A stretch of 15,022 bases of DNA from DATKZB01 sp035528235 (GTDB lineage: Bacteria > Planctomycetota > Phycisphaerae > FEN-1346), in contig DATKZB010000307.1 in assembly GCA_035528235.1 (NCBI GenBank), positions 1-15,022 on the forward strand, written 5' to 3'. The notes below the pieces were generated by a model that saw only the letters and a program-made list of their open reading frames with translations, made no database searches and was not told the origin of the DNA. Shown here piece after piece: positions 1-6,446 of this stretch (within the stretch, counting starts at the first letter, position 1; each line of letters starts with the position of its first letter). A program made the translations under genes and the position numbers.

Positions 1-1
1 C

Positions 2-109
2 ATCTGGGTGGACGAGGTCGTGATCGACACCCTCTGCACGCCCGAGCCGGCCACGATGGGTCTGCTGGCCGTCGGCGGCGTGTTGGCGCTCATCCGCCGC
101 AAGCGGTAA
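2..109 (+). CDS. PEP-CTERM-sorted exported protein, C-terminal end only
   Basis: Only the last 35 residues are in the window, in frame 2, ending at TAA 107-109. The tail is a textbook PEP-CTERM sorting signal: a PEPA motif at about residues 15-18 of the fragment, a hydrophobic stretch (MGLLAVGGVLALI) and a basic end (RRKR). In characterised families such tails direct exported proteins to processing by an exosortase at the cell envelope. The functional domain lies upstream of the window, so the role of the protein cannot be stated. A strong terminator follows 47 bp after the stop, so this is the last gene of its transcript. PEP-CTERM proteins are common in Planctomycetes and other exopolysaccharide-forming Gram-negatives. 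No exosortase gene is visible here. Confidence 0.85.
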   Translation: MWVDEVVIDTLCTPEPATMGLLAVGGVLALIRRKR

Positions 110-155
110 AGCGGCAGACGGGCGAGGCGAGAAGGGCGTGATGTGACGCTTCAAC

Positions 156-192
156 AGGGGCGGTGCGCAGTCCGCGCGCCGCCCCTCTTTCT
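156..192 (+). terminator. Intrinsic terminator of the PEP-CTERM gene
   Basis: A 13-bp stem pairs aggggcggtgcgc (156-168) with gcgcgccgcccct (174-186). One position is a T-G pair. The loop is 5 nt (agtcc) and a pyrimidine/T-rich tail (ctttct, 187-192) follows. This is the clearest rho-independent terminator in the window and lies 47 bp past the stop codon at 109. Confidence 0.75.
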
Positions 193-217
193 ACCACGGC
201 AGCGCCACCGGGCTTTT

Positions 218-245
218 GCGCGGTGGGTCCCCGTACCCACCGCGC
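218..245. repeat. Intergenic palindromic repeat, copy R1
   Basis: Perfect 11-bp inverted repeat gcgcggtgggt / acccaccgcgc around the 6-nt loop ccccgt, preceded by a short T run (ctttt). It belongs to a family with copies at 266-293, 4754-4800 and 9712-9739, all between genes. Together with flanking gccaccgg it forms the first unit of a tandem duplication of about 47 bp (units start at 204 and 251). It is REP-like in form, but no associated transposase is present here. It could also act as a bidirectional terminator or mRNA-protecting hairpin for the converging mutS2 transcript. Confidence 0.8.
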
Positions 246-265
246 GTATGGCCACCGGCATTCCC

Positions 266-293
266 GCGCGGCGGGTACGGGGACCCGCCGCGC
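266..293. repeat. Intergenic palindromic repeat, copy R2
   Basis: Perfect 11-bp inverted repeat gcgcggcgggt / acccgccgcgc around loop acgggg. The loop is the reverse complement of the R1 loop. The arms differ from R1 by one base on each side, and the two changes keep the base pair (T-A in R1, C-G in R2). It ends 23 bp from the mutS2 stop codon. Confidence 0.8.
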
Positions 294-315
294 GAACACG
301 CAATGTTAGACTGCC

Positions 316-2694
316 CTACTTCAGCACGGCCACCGTTACGCCGCGCCCGCCTTCGCCCCACTCGCCGAAGCGGAACGATGCGACCAACGGGTGGCCTTTG
401 AGTTCCCGCTGGACGGCGTCGCGGACCGCGCCCGTGCCGTGACCGTGGATGATGCGGACCGTCGCGAGGTCGGCCACGCACGCCTCGTTCAGGTATTGAT
501 CGAGCCGCCGCAGGGCCTCGTCCACCCGCATGCCCCTGAGGTGCACTTCCGCCGGTACGGCCGCGGCCGAGCGCTCCACCACCGTCCGCCCCTTGGCCGG
601 CGGGCCGCCCGCCGAGGCGACATCGGCGTCGGCCTCCAGGATGCCCGACGCGTCGGCCTCGATCACCAGGCCCCCCGCGTCGACGGTCACCTTGCGCCGC
701 CGGGCATCGACGGCCGTCACGGTGCCGTGCCGGTTCATCGTCTCGACCCAGACGGTCTGTCCCAGCGCGATGGCGCCGATGGCCAGCGGCGGCCGCCCAC
801 GCGGGGCCAGTTCCTTCGACTTCTTCTTGAACTGGTCGCGTTTGGTCTCGACCTGGCGGCGGAGATGTTTGGTGGCAGCGGCGTCGGCGCCCGCGCGGCG
901 TGCCTCGTCGAGGGCCCGTTCCATCTCGCGCCGGGTGTTCTCCACCAGGCCCTGGGCCTCCTCGACGGCCCGCCGCAACGATTCCTTGCGTTCCTTCTTG
1001 AGGTCGTCCAGCTGCGCGGCCAGGTCCTTGCGTGCCTTCTCGGCCTCGGCCCGATCGCGCCGGGCCTCGTGGGCATCGGCCTCGGCCTTCTTGAGCGACG
1101 CCGTCAGGCGCGCCAAGAGGCCCTCCATCTCGATGGCGTCGGAATCGACCAGTTCCGCGGCGACGTCCAGCACCTCCTCCGGCAAACCGAATCGCTGGGC
1201 GATACGCAGGGCGTGGCTGGCGCCCGGCTGGCCCACGACCAGTCGGTACGTGGGTGTCAGCGTGTCGGGGTCGAACTGGACGGCGGCGTTCTCCATGCCG
1301 TCGTGCTCGTGGACGAACCCCTTGACCTGCCCGAGGTGCGTCGTGACGACCGTCATGGCCCCCCGCCGGTGCAGGGCCTGGATGATGGCGCACGCCAGGG
1401 CGCCGCCTTCGACCGGGTCGGTGCCGGCGCCAATCTCGTCCAGGAGGACGAGCGTCCGGTCGTCGGCCACGGCCAGGATGTCGCGGACGTGCTGGATGTG
1501 CCCCGAGAAGGTCGAGAGGTTGGCCTCGATGCTCTGCTCGTCGCCGATGTCGACGAGGACCTTCCCGAGGGGCACGAACGTCGAGCCCTCCGCCGCCGGC
1601 ACCAGGAGGCCCGTCTGGGCCATGAGGCACAAGAGGCCGATCGTCTTGAGGCTGACCGTCTTGCCGCCGGCGTTGGCGCCCGTGATGGCGATGGTCCGCA
1701 CGGGGCCGCCCATCTGGAAATCGAGCGGGACGACCTTGCCCCCGGCCGGCGTCAAGGCATCCTCCAAAATGGGGTGCCGGCCGCCGACGATCCGCAGCAC
1801 GCCATCGGCCGTGAAGACCGGCCGCACCATGTATCGCGCGTGGCCGTACCGCGCGCAGGCCCGGATCACGTCAAACCCGACGAGCGTCCGGACGGTCAGG
1901 CGCAGGGCCTCCAGGTGGCCCCGGACGCGGGCGGTCAGTTCCCTCAGGATCCGCTGGATTTCGCGTTCCTCGTCGGCGGCGAGGCTCCGCAGTTCGTTGC
2001 CCATCGCCACGACGAATTGCGGTTCGACGAAAACGGTGTGCCCCGTGTCGCTCCGGTCGTGGATGATGCCGGGCACCTGCCCCGCCTGCGTTGCCGCGAG
2101 CGGGACGACGTTGCGGCCGTTGCGCTGCGTCACGTAATCGCCCGTCAGAAACGGTTGGAGGGCGGTGCTCTGGAGCAGGGCCTCGAGGCGCGACCGGATG
2201 CGCCGCTCGAGGGCGGCCATCTCGCGGCGGATGCGCTTCAGGTCCGCGCTGGCGTCGTCGGACACCGTGCCATCGGGCAGGATGGCGGTCTCGATGGCAT
2301 CGAGCAAATCAGGTTGCGGCACAAGGTCGAACGAGAGTTTCACGAGCGCCGGCGCCAGGTCGCCCAGCCGCTTGAAGACCTTCTGGAGGTCGCGGGCGTT
2401 CCGCAGGACGGTGGCGACGGTCTGGAGTTCGGCGGGCGCCAGGGCCAGGCCCTCGATGTGGGCCCGGTCGAGCAGGGCGGTGGGGTCCTCGAATCGCTCG
2501 ACCGAGAAGTCGTGGCCCTGCCCGAGAACCGCCATGCCCTCGGCGATCCGCCCCGACAGGGTGCGGACGCGGTCGAGGTCGTCGGTCGGCCGAAGGGCCC
2601 GGACGCCGTCGGCCCCCAGCGAGAGCATGGCCAGGGCCGCGATCCGCTCGAGGACCTTCTCGAACTCCAGCCGCTCCAGCGTGTGGGCGTCCAT
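316..2694 (-). CDS. mutS2: Endonuclease MutS2 / ribosome-collision factor (MutS-family ATPase with SMR domain)
   Basis: The product is 792 aa, the usual length for MutS2. The family was first linked to suppression of recombination; in Bacillus the protein also acts on collided ribosomes. The order seen is: N-terminal MutS core and clamp; Walker A GANAGGKT (339-346); Walker B LLDEIGAGTDP with D419-E420; TTHLG just after; a long charged coiled coil (about 510-630); a small beta domain; and a C-terminal SMR domain with VHLRG (717-721) and HGHGTG (750-755). The MutS1 mismatch-recognition domain is absent, as expected. The usual LDLRG reads VHLRG here, so the acidic residue is lost while the HGxG motif is intact. 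It starts 18 bp after the Gfo/Idh stop without a visible Shine-Dalgarno sequence, so it is probably cotranscribed and translated at a lower level or by reinitiation. Confidence 0.95.
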   Translation of the reverse strand: MDAHTLERLEFEKVLERIAALAMLSLGADGVRALRPTDDLDRVRTLSGRIAEGMAVLGQGHDFSVERFEDPTALLDRAHIEGLALAPAELQTVATVLRNARDLQKVFKRLGDLAPALVKLSFDLVPQPDLLDAIETAILPDGTVSDDASADLKRIRREMAALERRIRSRLEALLQSTALQPFLTGDYVTQRNGRNVVPLAATQAGQVPGIIHDRSDTGHTVFVEPQFVVAMGNELRSLAADEEREIQRILRELTARVRGHLEALRLTVRTLVGFDVIRACARYGHARYMVRPVFTADGVLRIVGGRHPILEDALTPAGGKVVPLDFQMGGPVRTIAITGANAGGKTVSLKTIGLLCLMAQTGLLVPAAEGSTFVPLGKVLVDIGDEQSIEANLSTFSGHIQHVRDILAVADDRTLVLLDEIGAGTDPVEGGALACAIIQALHRRGAMTVVTTHLGQVKGFVHEHDGMENAAVQFDPDTLTPTYRLVVGQPGASHALRIAQRFGLPEEVLDVAAELVDSDAIEMEGLLARLTASLKKAEADAHEARRDRAEAEKARKDLAAQLDDLKKERKESLRRAVEEAQGLVENTRREMERALDEARRAGADAAATKHLRRQVETKRDQFKKKSKELAPRGRPPLAIGAIALGQTVWVETMNRHGTVTAVDARRRKVTVDAGGLVIEADASGILEADADVASAGGPPAKGRTVVERSAAAVPAEVHLRGMRVDEALRRLDQYLNEACVADLATVRIIHGHGTGAVRDAVQRELKGHPLVASFRFGEWGEGGRGVTVAVLK

Positions 2695-2712
2695 AGTCGG
2701 TATCCGGTAACG

Positions 2713-3777
2713 TTACGCCAGCGGCGGCACGTCGGGCAGTTCGCGCCGCATCCGTTCGAGCGCATCGTGGTGCGCCGCCGGGTCCAGCGGCAGGTCGACG
2801 CGGGTGCGGTCGAGCGCGCTCGTGCACAGGCCCTCGAGAGTCTCGAAGCCGTGGTAACTGACCGCGACGTTACACGGATGGACCCGGGCGTCGTCGTCGA
2901 GCCAGTGGGCGAGATCCTTCGTATAGGGCGCCTGGACGTGGTGCTTCTCCTGGTCGATCCAGCAGATTTCCTCGCCGCCCTGGACCTCGCCGCCTGAAGA
3001 CCGCGTGAAGGCACCCCACCGGCCGTTACACTCGGCCCACGCGTACCCGTGGGTGCCGAAGACGGCTAGGCGGTCGTCGAACCAGAAGGCGTCGTCGGCC
3101 AGCCGTTGCGGCGACAGGTACCCGCAGTCCAGGTACGCCCGGACGCCGTTCTCGAAGAGCATCTCGCCCAGGATGAAGTCGGGCGAGGGGTGCGAGTCCG
3201 ACAACCTCTCCCGCCCATGCGCGTGGCCCACCACCCACCGGGCGGGCGAGCCGCCGTTGATCCAGAGCGTGTAGTCCATGTAATGGGTGCCGAGTTGCGA
3301 GAGCCACGCGCGGCACGTGGCCCGGATGAACTCGACCTGGCCGATGTCGCCCGCCGTCACGATCGATTTCAATCGCTGCATCTGCGGCAGGTACTTGTGC
3401 GGGTGGCAGACGACGGCCTTGATGCCGCTGGTGGCGAGCAGATCGGCGATGGCCTTCGCCTCGGCCAGCGACGTGGCCATGGGTTTCTCGAAGGCCAGGC
3501 CCTTGACGCGGTGGCGCGCGGCCATCTGGACCATCTCCAGACGCACGGCCGGCTGCGTGACGAAACAGAATACGTCGGGCCGCGTGGCCGCGAGCATCGT
3601 CTCGGCGTCGGCGTAGGTGTCGGCGATGCCGAACGTCTCGGCGGCGGTCTGGAGGCGCTCGGCATCGAGGTCGCACAGGGCCACCACCTCGAAACGGTCG
3701 GCGTTCTGGCGGAACCCGTCAAGGTGAATGACCCCGCGGTTGCCCACGCCCACCTGGGCGACTCGATAACGTTTCAC
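2713..3777 (-). CDS. Gfo/Idh/MocA-family NAD(P)-dependent oxidoreductase
   Basis: The product is 354 aa. The N-terminal Rossmann fold has VGVGNRG (GxGxxG at 10-15). The family EKP motif is at 97-99, with K98 the expected catalytic lysine. GTHYMD at 163-168 supplies the candidate catalytic His165. The remainder is the usual mixed alpha/beta substrate domain. Members oxidise or reduce hydroxyls of sugars, polyols or their derivatives with NAD(P); the substrate cannot be read from sequence. I chose GTG at 3777 because AGGAGGT (complement of 3783-3789) sits 5 nt upstream. An ATG further upstream (3858) would place the divergent promoters inside the gene. There is no signal peptide, so it is cytoplasmic. 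The divergent TIM-barrel isomerase gene suggests a shared carbohydrate pathway. mutS2 follows at 18 bp. Confidence 0.93.
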   Translation of the reverse strand: MKRYRVAQVGVGNRGVIHLDGFRQNADRFEVVALCDLDAERLQTAAETFGIADTYADAETMLAATRPDVFCFVTQPAVRLEMVQMAARHRVKGLAFEKPMATSLAEAKAIADLLATSGIKAVVCHPHKYLPQMQRLKSIVTAGDIGQVEFIRATCRAWLSQLGTHYMDYTLWINGGSPARWVVGHAHGRERLSDSHPSPDFILGEMLFENGVRAYLDCGYLSPQRLADDAFWFDDRLAVFGTHGYAWAECNGRWGAFTRSSGGEVQGGEEICWIDQEKHHVQAPYTKDLAHWLDDDARVHPCNVAVSYHGFETLEGLCTSALDRTRVDLPLDPAAHHDALERMRRELPDVPPLA

Positions 3778-3823
3778 GGCGTACCTCCTGTCCGGTATCG
3801 TGTGGGCGGCGGCCAACAATCGG

Positions 3824-3851
3824 TTGCGAGCCACCGGCGGGGTGCTATAAT
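3824..3851 (+). promoter_or_regulatory. Promoter for the sugar isomerase gene
   Basis: TTGCGA (3824-3829), 16-bp spacer, perfect TATAAT (3846-3851). The expected transcript start is near 3858, giving a leader of about 70 nt before ATG 3931. The -10 shares bases 3847-3851 with the minus-strand promoter. Confidence 0.7.
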
Positions 3852-3874
3852 ACGCCACCGACTGAGGTCGGCAA
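3847..3874 (-). promoter_or_regulatory. Promoter for the Gfo/Idh-mutS2 operon
   Basis: Read on the minus strand: TTGCCG (-35, 3869-3874), 16-bp spacer, TATTAT (-10, 3847-3852). It is followed by about 65 nt of leader to the GTG at 3777. Its -10 overlaps the -10 of the opposing promoter almost completely. Confidence 0.55.
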
Positions 3875-3887
3875 CGGCATTTTCCGC

Positions 3888-3910
3888 TCCGTGAGGATGG
3901 GCCTCACGGA
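3888..3910 (+). promoter_or_regulatory. Hairpin/operator-like inverted repeat in the isomerase leader
   Basis: Perfect 9-bp inverted repeat tccgtgagg (3888-3896) / cctcacgga (3902-3910) with a 5-nt centre. It lies between the predicted transcript start and the ribosome binding site (aaggaga) of the gene at 3931. No T-run follows, so it is not a plain terminator. It may be a regulator binding site or an mRNA stem. Confidence 0.5.
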
Positions 3911-3930
3911 CGGCCCGACAAGGAGATGGC

Positions 3931-4686
3931 ATGAAACCGATCAGCCTCCAACTGTACAGCGTGCGTGAAGCCGCCGCCAAGGACTTCATCGCGGTCCTCA
4001 AGAAGGTCGCCGAGACCGGGTACAAGGGCGTCGAGTTCGCCGGGCTGCACGACTACAGCCCCGAGGACATCCGCCGGGTCGTCGACGACCTGGGCATGGT
4101 CTGCTCGTCGGCCCACGTGGCGCTGCCGACCAAGGAGAACCTCCAGGAGATCGTCGACGCAGCCAGCACCCTGGGCTACGACATGATTATCACGGGCAAG
4201 GGACCCGACGACTTCAAGACCCTCGACGGCATCCAGGCCGCCGCCGACGCCTTCAACGAGGCGGTTGACCTGATCGAGGGAACGGGCCTGCGCCTCGGGT
4301 ACCACAACCATTGGTGGGAAATGAACGAGGTCGACGGCCGGCTGGGTCTCGAACTCTTCCTCGAACGGGCCCCGAAGGTCTTCTCGCAGACCGACATCTA
4401 CTGGGCCGCCAACTTCGGCGCCGTCGACGTGCCCGCCCTCGTCCGACGCAACGCCCGGCGCATCCCCCTGCTGCACGTCAAGGACGGGCCCCTCGTCAAG
4501 GACCAGCCGCACACCGCCGTCGGCAAGGGCAAGGTCGACGTGCCGGCCATCGTTGCGGCCGCCGACCCGAAGGTGCTGGAGTGGATCATCGTCGAACTCG
4601 ACTCCTGCGGCACCGACATGATGCAGGCCGTCGTCGACAGTTACGCGTACCTGACCGGCAAGGGCCTGGCCGAGGGCACCAAGTAG
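3931..4686 (+). CDS. TIM-barrel sugar (phosphate) isomerase/epimerase, AP-endonuclease-2 fold
   Basis: The product is 251 aa, typical for the compact xylose-isomerase-like TIM-barrel family. Visible signatures: KGVEFAG with E35 on an early strand; GYHNHWWE (123-130) with H125, H127 and E130; TDIYW with D155; LLHVKDG with H182; and IVELDSCG with E222. E130, D155, H182 and E222 are the likely divalent-metal ligands by analogy with the family. Such enzymes isomerise or epimerise keto-sugars and inosose-type compounds, and some relatives act on 3-keto-glycosides. The exact substrate is unknown. ATG 3931 is preceded by aaggaga at 5 nt. It has no signal peptide, so it is cytoplasmic. It is transcribed away from the Gfo/Idh gene from overlapping promoters, consistent with a shared pathway. 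Confidence 0.9.
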   Translation: MKPISLQLYSVREAAAKDFIAVLKKVAETGYKGVEFAGLHDYSPEDIRRVVDDLGMVCSSAHVALPTKENLQEIVDAASTLGYDMIITGKGPDDFKTLDGIQAAADAFNEAVDLIEGTGLRLGYHNHWWEMNEVDGRLGLELFLERAPKVFSQTDIYWAANFGAVDVPALVRRNARRIPLLHVKDGPLVKDQPHTAVGKGKVDVPAIVAAADPKVLEWIIVELDSCGTDMMQAVVDSYAYLTGKGLAEGTK

Positions 4687-4750
4687 CCGCCGCCACCTTT
4701 GCGAGCGCCCGATGGGCCGGCCGGTTCGGGCGGCCGACACGTCCGAAGCA

Positions 4751-4800
4751 TTTGCGCGGCGGGTCCGAGCCTGCCCGCCTCGGGCGGGTACCCGCCGCGC
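4751..4800. repeat. Nested palindromic repeat, copy R3
   Basis: The outer arms gcgcggcgggt (4754-4764) and acccgccgcgc (4790-4800) are identical to R2 and preceded by ttt. The loop is enlarged to 25 nt and contains its own hairpin, cccgcc-tcg-ggcggg (4774-4788). That inner module, as gcccgcctcgggcggg, also occurs inside the 120-bp element at 10447-10462. The copy sits between the isomerase stop and the GGQ-protein start. Confidence 0.75.
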
Positions 4801-4821
4801 GGCAGGTTAGGTGGCGTTATC

Positions 4822-5355
4822 GTGTTAGGATTCCCCGTGGCAGGCAACCGCGACACGTACCTGGTTCAGAGCGACGAGGCGCTCGTGGCCGAGTGCAGGG
4901 TCGAGACGTACCGCGCCTCCGGCCCGGGCGGCCAGCACCGGAACAAGACCGAGTCGGCCGTCCGCCTGACGCACCGGCCCACGGTCGTCGCCGTCACGGC
5001 GACGGAGCGCCGGAGCCAGCACGAGAACCGCCGCCGGGCCATCTCGCGGCTCCGCAAGGCCATCGCCTGCCGGGTCCGCCAGCCGGTGGCGGGGCAGGGG
5101 GCGCCGACGGGCCTCCTGGCCGCCGTCCTGGCCGACCCCGCCTGGCCGCGCGTCAGCCAGAGGTCCGCCGCGTACCTGGTGGCGGCCGCCACCGTCCTTG
5201 ATTATCTCGATGCCCGCGAGGGCAAGGTGAGCGAGGCCGCCGACGACCTGGGCGTGGCGACGGCGTCGGTGGTGAAGTTTCTGTCGCTCGACACCGACCT
5301 GTGGCAGGCCGCCAACGCCATTCGCCGCCGCTTCGGCCACAAGCCCCTGCGCTGA
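4822..5355 (+). CDS. Release-factor-like protein (GGQ domain only) with C-terminal helical extension
   Basis: About 177 aa. Residues 10-85 form a class-I release-factor catalytic domain with GPGGQHRNKTESAVRLTH. GGQ is at 36-38, the motif that triggers peptidyl-tRNA hydrolysis in the ribosome. The codon-recognition domains of RF1/RF2 are missing, as in ArfB/YaeJ or PrfH, so a rescue role on stalled ribosomes is likely. Instead of the short basic ArfB tail, residues about 105-177 are mostly helical. They include AADDLGVATASVVKFL, which resembles a helix-turn-helix, and end in a basic RRRFGHKPLR. I chose GTG 4822 because ggtgg lies about 8 nt upstream and earlier starts run through repeat R3. 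GTG 4837 is an alternative. It faces the corA operon convergently. Confidence 0.8.
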   Translation: MLGFPVAGNRDTYLVQSDEALVAECRVETYRASGPGGQHRNKTESAVRLTHRPTVVAVTATERRSQHENRRRAISRLRKAIACRVRQPVAGQGAPTGLLAAVLADPAWPRVSQRSAAYLVAAATVLDYLDAREGKVSEAADDLGVATASVVKFLSLDTDLWQAANAIRRRFGHKPLR

Positions 5356-5471
5356 CGCGTTGCACGCCCGCGTCGCCCTTGGCGAGTGGCCTCCGGTTCT
5401 CGTAGGCAAACACGAGCTCGGATCGCCTGCCCCGGCGGCGGCCGACCGGTAAGAGGCGGGGCGAGAACTGC

Positions 5472-6446
5472 TCAGATCCACCTCTTCCGCCGGAAGAAGA
5501 TCAGCAGGCCGACGACCACGCTGGCCATGACGGCCATGGCCGCCGGGTATCCCCACCATTGGTGCAGTTCGGGCATCCAATCGAAGTTCATCCCGTAGAC
5601 GCCCGCCACGAACGTGATGGGGATGAAGATCGTGGCGATGATCGTCAGGACCTTCATGACCTCGTTCATGCGGTTCGAGACGACCGACAGGTAGGCGTCG
5701 CGGGCCGACACGACGAGGTCTCTCTGCGTCTCGATGGCCTGGACCATCCGTACCAGGTGGTCGTACGCGTCGCGCCAGTACGCCAGGGCCTGCTTGGTGA
5801 CCTGCGGGAATTCGCCGCGCACCACCCGCCCCACGACGTCGCGCTGGGCCGTGGCGATTCGGATCAGGTAGGCCGCCGACCGCCTCAGGTCCATGAGCCT
5901 CTGGAGGACCGCGTTGCCGGGCTCCTCGAAGATCTCCTTCTCGGACTCCTCGATGAGGTCGTCAATGCGCTCGATCGTCGGCGTGAAGTTGTCGATCATC
6001 CTGTCAAGAATGGCGTGCAGCAGGAAGTCCGACCCCCTCGCCATGAGCGCCGAATCGTTCGCGTCGCAGGACTTCTTCATCTCGGCGATCGCGCGGATCG
6101 GGTCGCGATGGTACGTCAGCACGACGTGCCGGCCCCAGAAGATGTCGACCTCGAGCGTGGCGACGTCCTCCTCGCCCAGCCGGAAGTCGACGGCGTGCAT
6201 GACGATGAAGAGGTAATCGTCATAATTGTGGACGAGGGGCTGGCTGGTCACCTCGCGGCACGCCTGGACGGCCACGGCGTGCAGGGCCAGCGGGTCGGCC
6301 AGGAGGTCGGTCTCGGCTTCCGAAGGGTTCTCGAAATCGATCCACAGCAGGCCCTGCTGCTGCCCGTACAGGCCGAGGATCTGATCGATGTCTGATATGC
6401 GCTCGGGCTTCTTGCCTTGCGGCGGCAGGTAGAACGCTTCAATCAC
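5472..6446 (-). CDS. corA: CorA-type divalent metal ion transporter
   Basis: The product is 324 aa, normal for CorA. It forms a homopentameric channel for Mg2+ (sometimes Co2+ or Ni2+) in the inner membrane. The N-terminal two thirds are the cytoplasmic funnel with long helices. Transmembrane segment 1 (about 265-284) ends in the hallmark YGMN, with GMN at 285-287. A short loop (FDWMPELHQWWG) and a second segment (about 298-318) follow, with a basic cytoplasmic tail RRKRWI. The start GTG 6446 is preceded by AAGGAGG (complement of 6454-6460). It overlaps the kdsA stop in a GTGA tetranucleotide, which indicates translational coupling. It is the last gene of the minus-strand operon. Confidence 0.95.
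   Translation of the reverse strand: MIEAFYLPPQGKKPERISDIDQILGLYGQQQGLLWIDFENPSEAETDLLADPLALHAVAVQACREVTSQPLVHNYDDYLFIVMHAVDFRLGEEDVATLEVDIFWGRHVVLTYHRDPIRAIAEMKKSCDANDSALMARGSDFLLHAILDRMIDNFTPTIERIDDLIEESEKEIFEEPGNAVLQRLMDLRRSAAYLIRIATAQRDVVGRVVRGEFPQVTKQALAYWRDAYDHLVRMVQAIETQRDLVVSARDAYLSVVSNRMNEVMKVLTIIATIFIPITFVAGVYGMNFDWMPELHQWWGYPAAMAVMASVVVGLLIFFRRKRWI

Noticed and set aside
191..1630. 479-codon minus-strand frame overlapping mutS2
   Set aside because: It is a shifted frame of mutS2, rich in Gly/Arg/Pro, runs through both terminal hairpins and has no recognisable motif.
2707..2716. Perfect palindrome gtaacgttac at the Gfo/Idh stop
   Set aside because: It is only 10 bp, overlaps the stop codon, has no loop for an RNA hairpin and no second copy was noticed; likely chance.
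391..2997. Very long plus-strand open frame (868 codons) opposite mutS2
   Set aside because: It lies antisense to mutS2, which has all family motifs. It has no ribosome site, crosses into the Gfo/Idh gene, and its composition is that expected of the reverse of a high-GC coding frame.
3778..3858. Upstream in-frame extension of the Gfo/Idh gene to ATG 3858
   Set aside because: The extension would cover the divergent promoter region, and a perfect AGGAGGT sits just before GTG 3777.
5356..5471. Possible bidirectional terminator in the convergent gap
   Set aside because: Only a distant 7-bp pairing (gttctcg 5396-5402 with cgagaac 5462-5468) was found, with no T-run on either strand.
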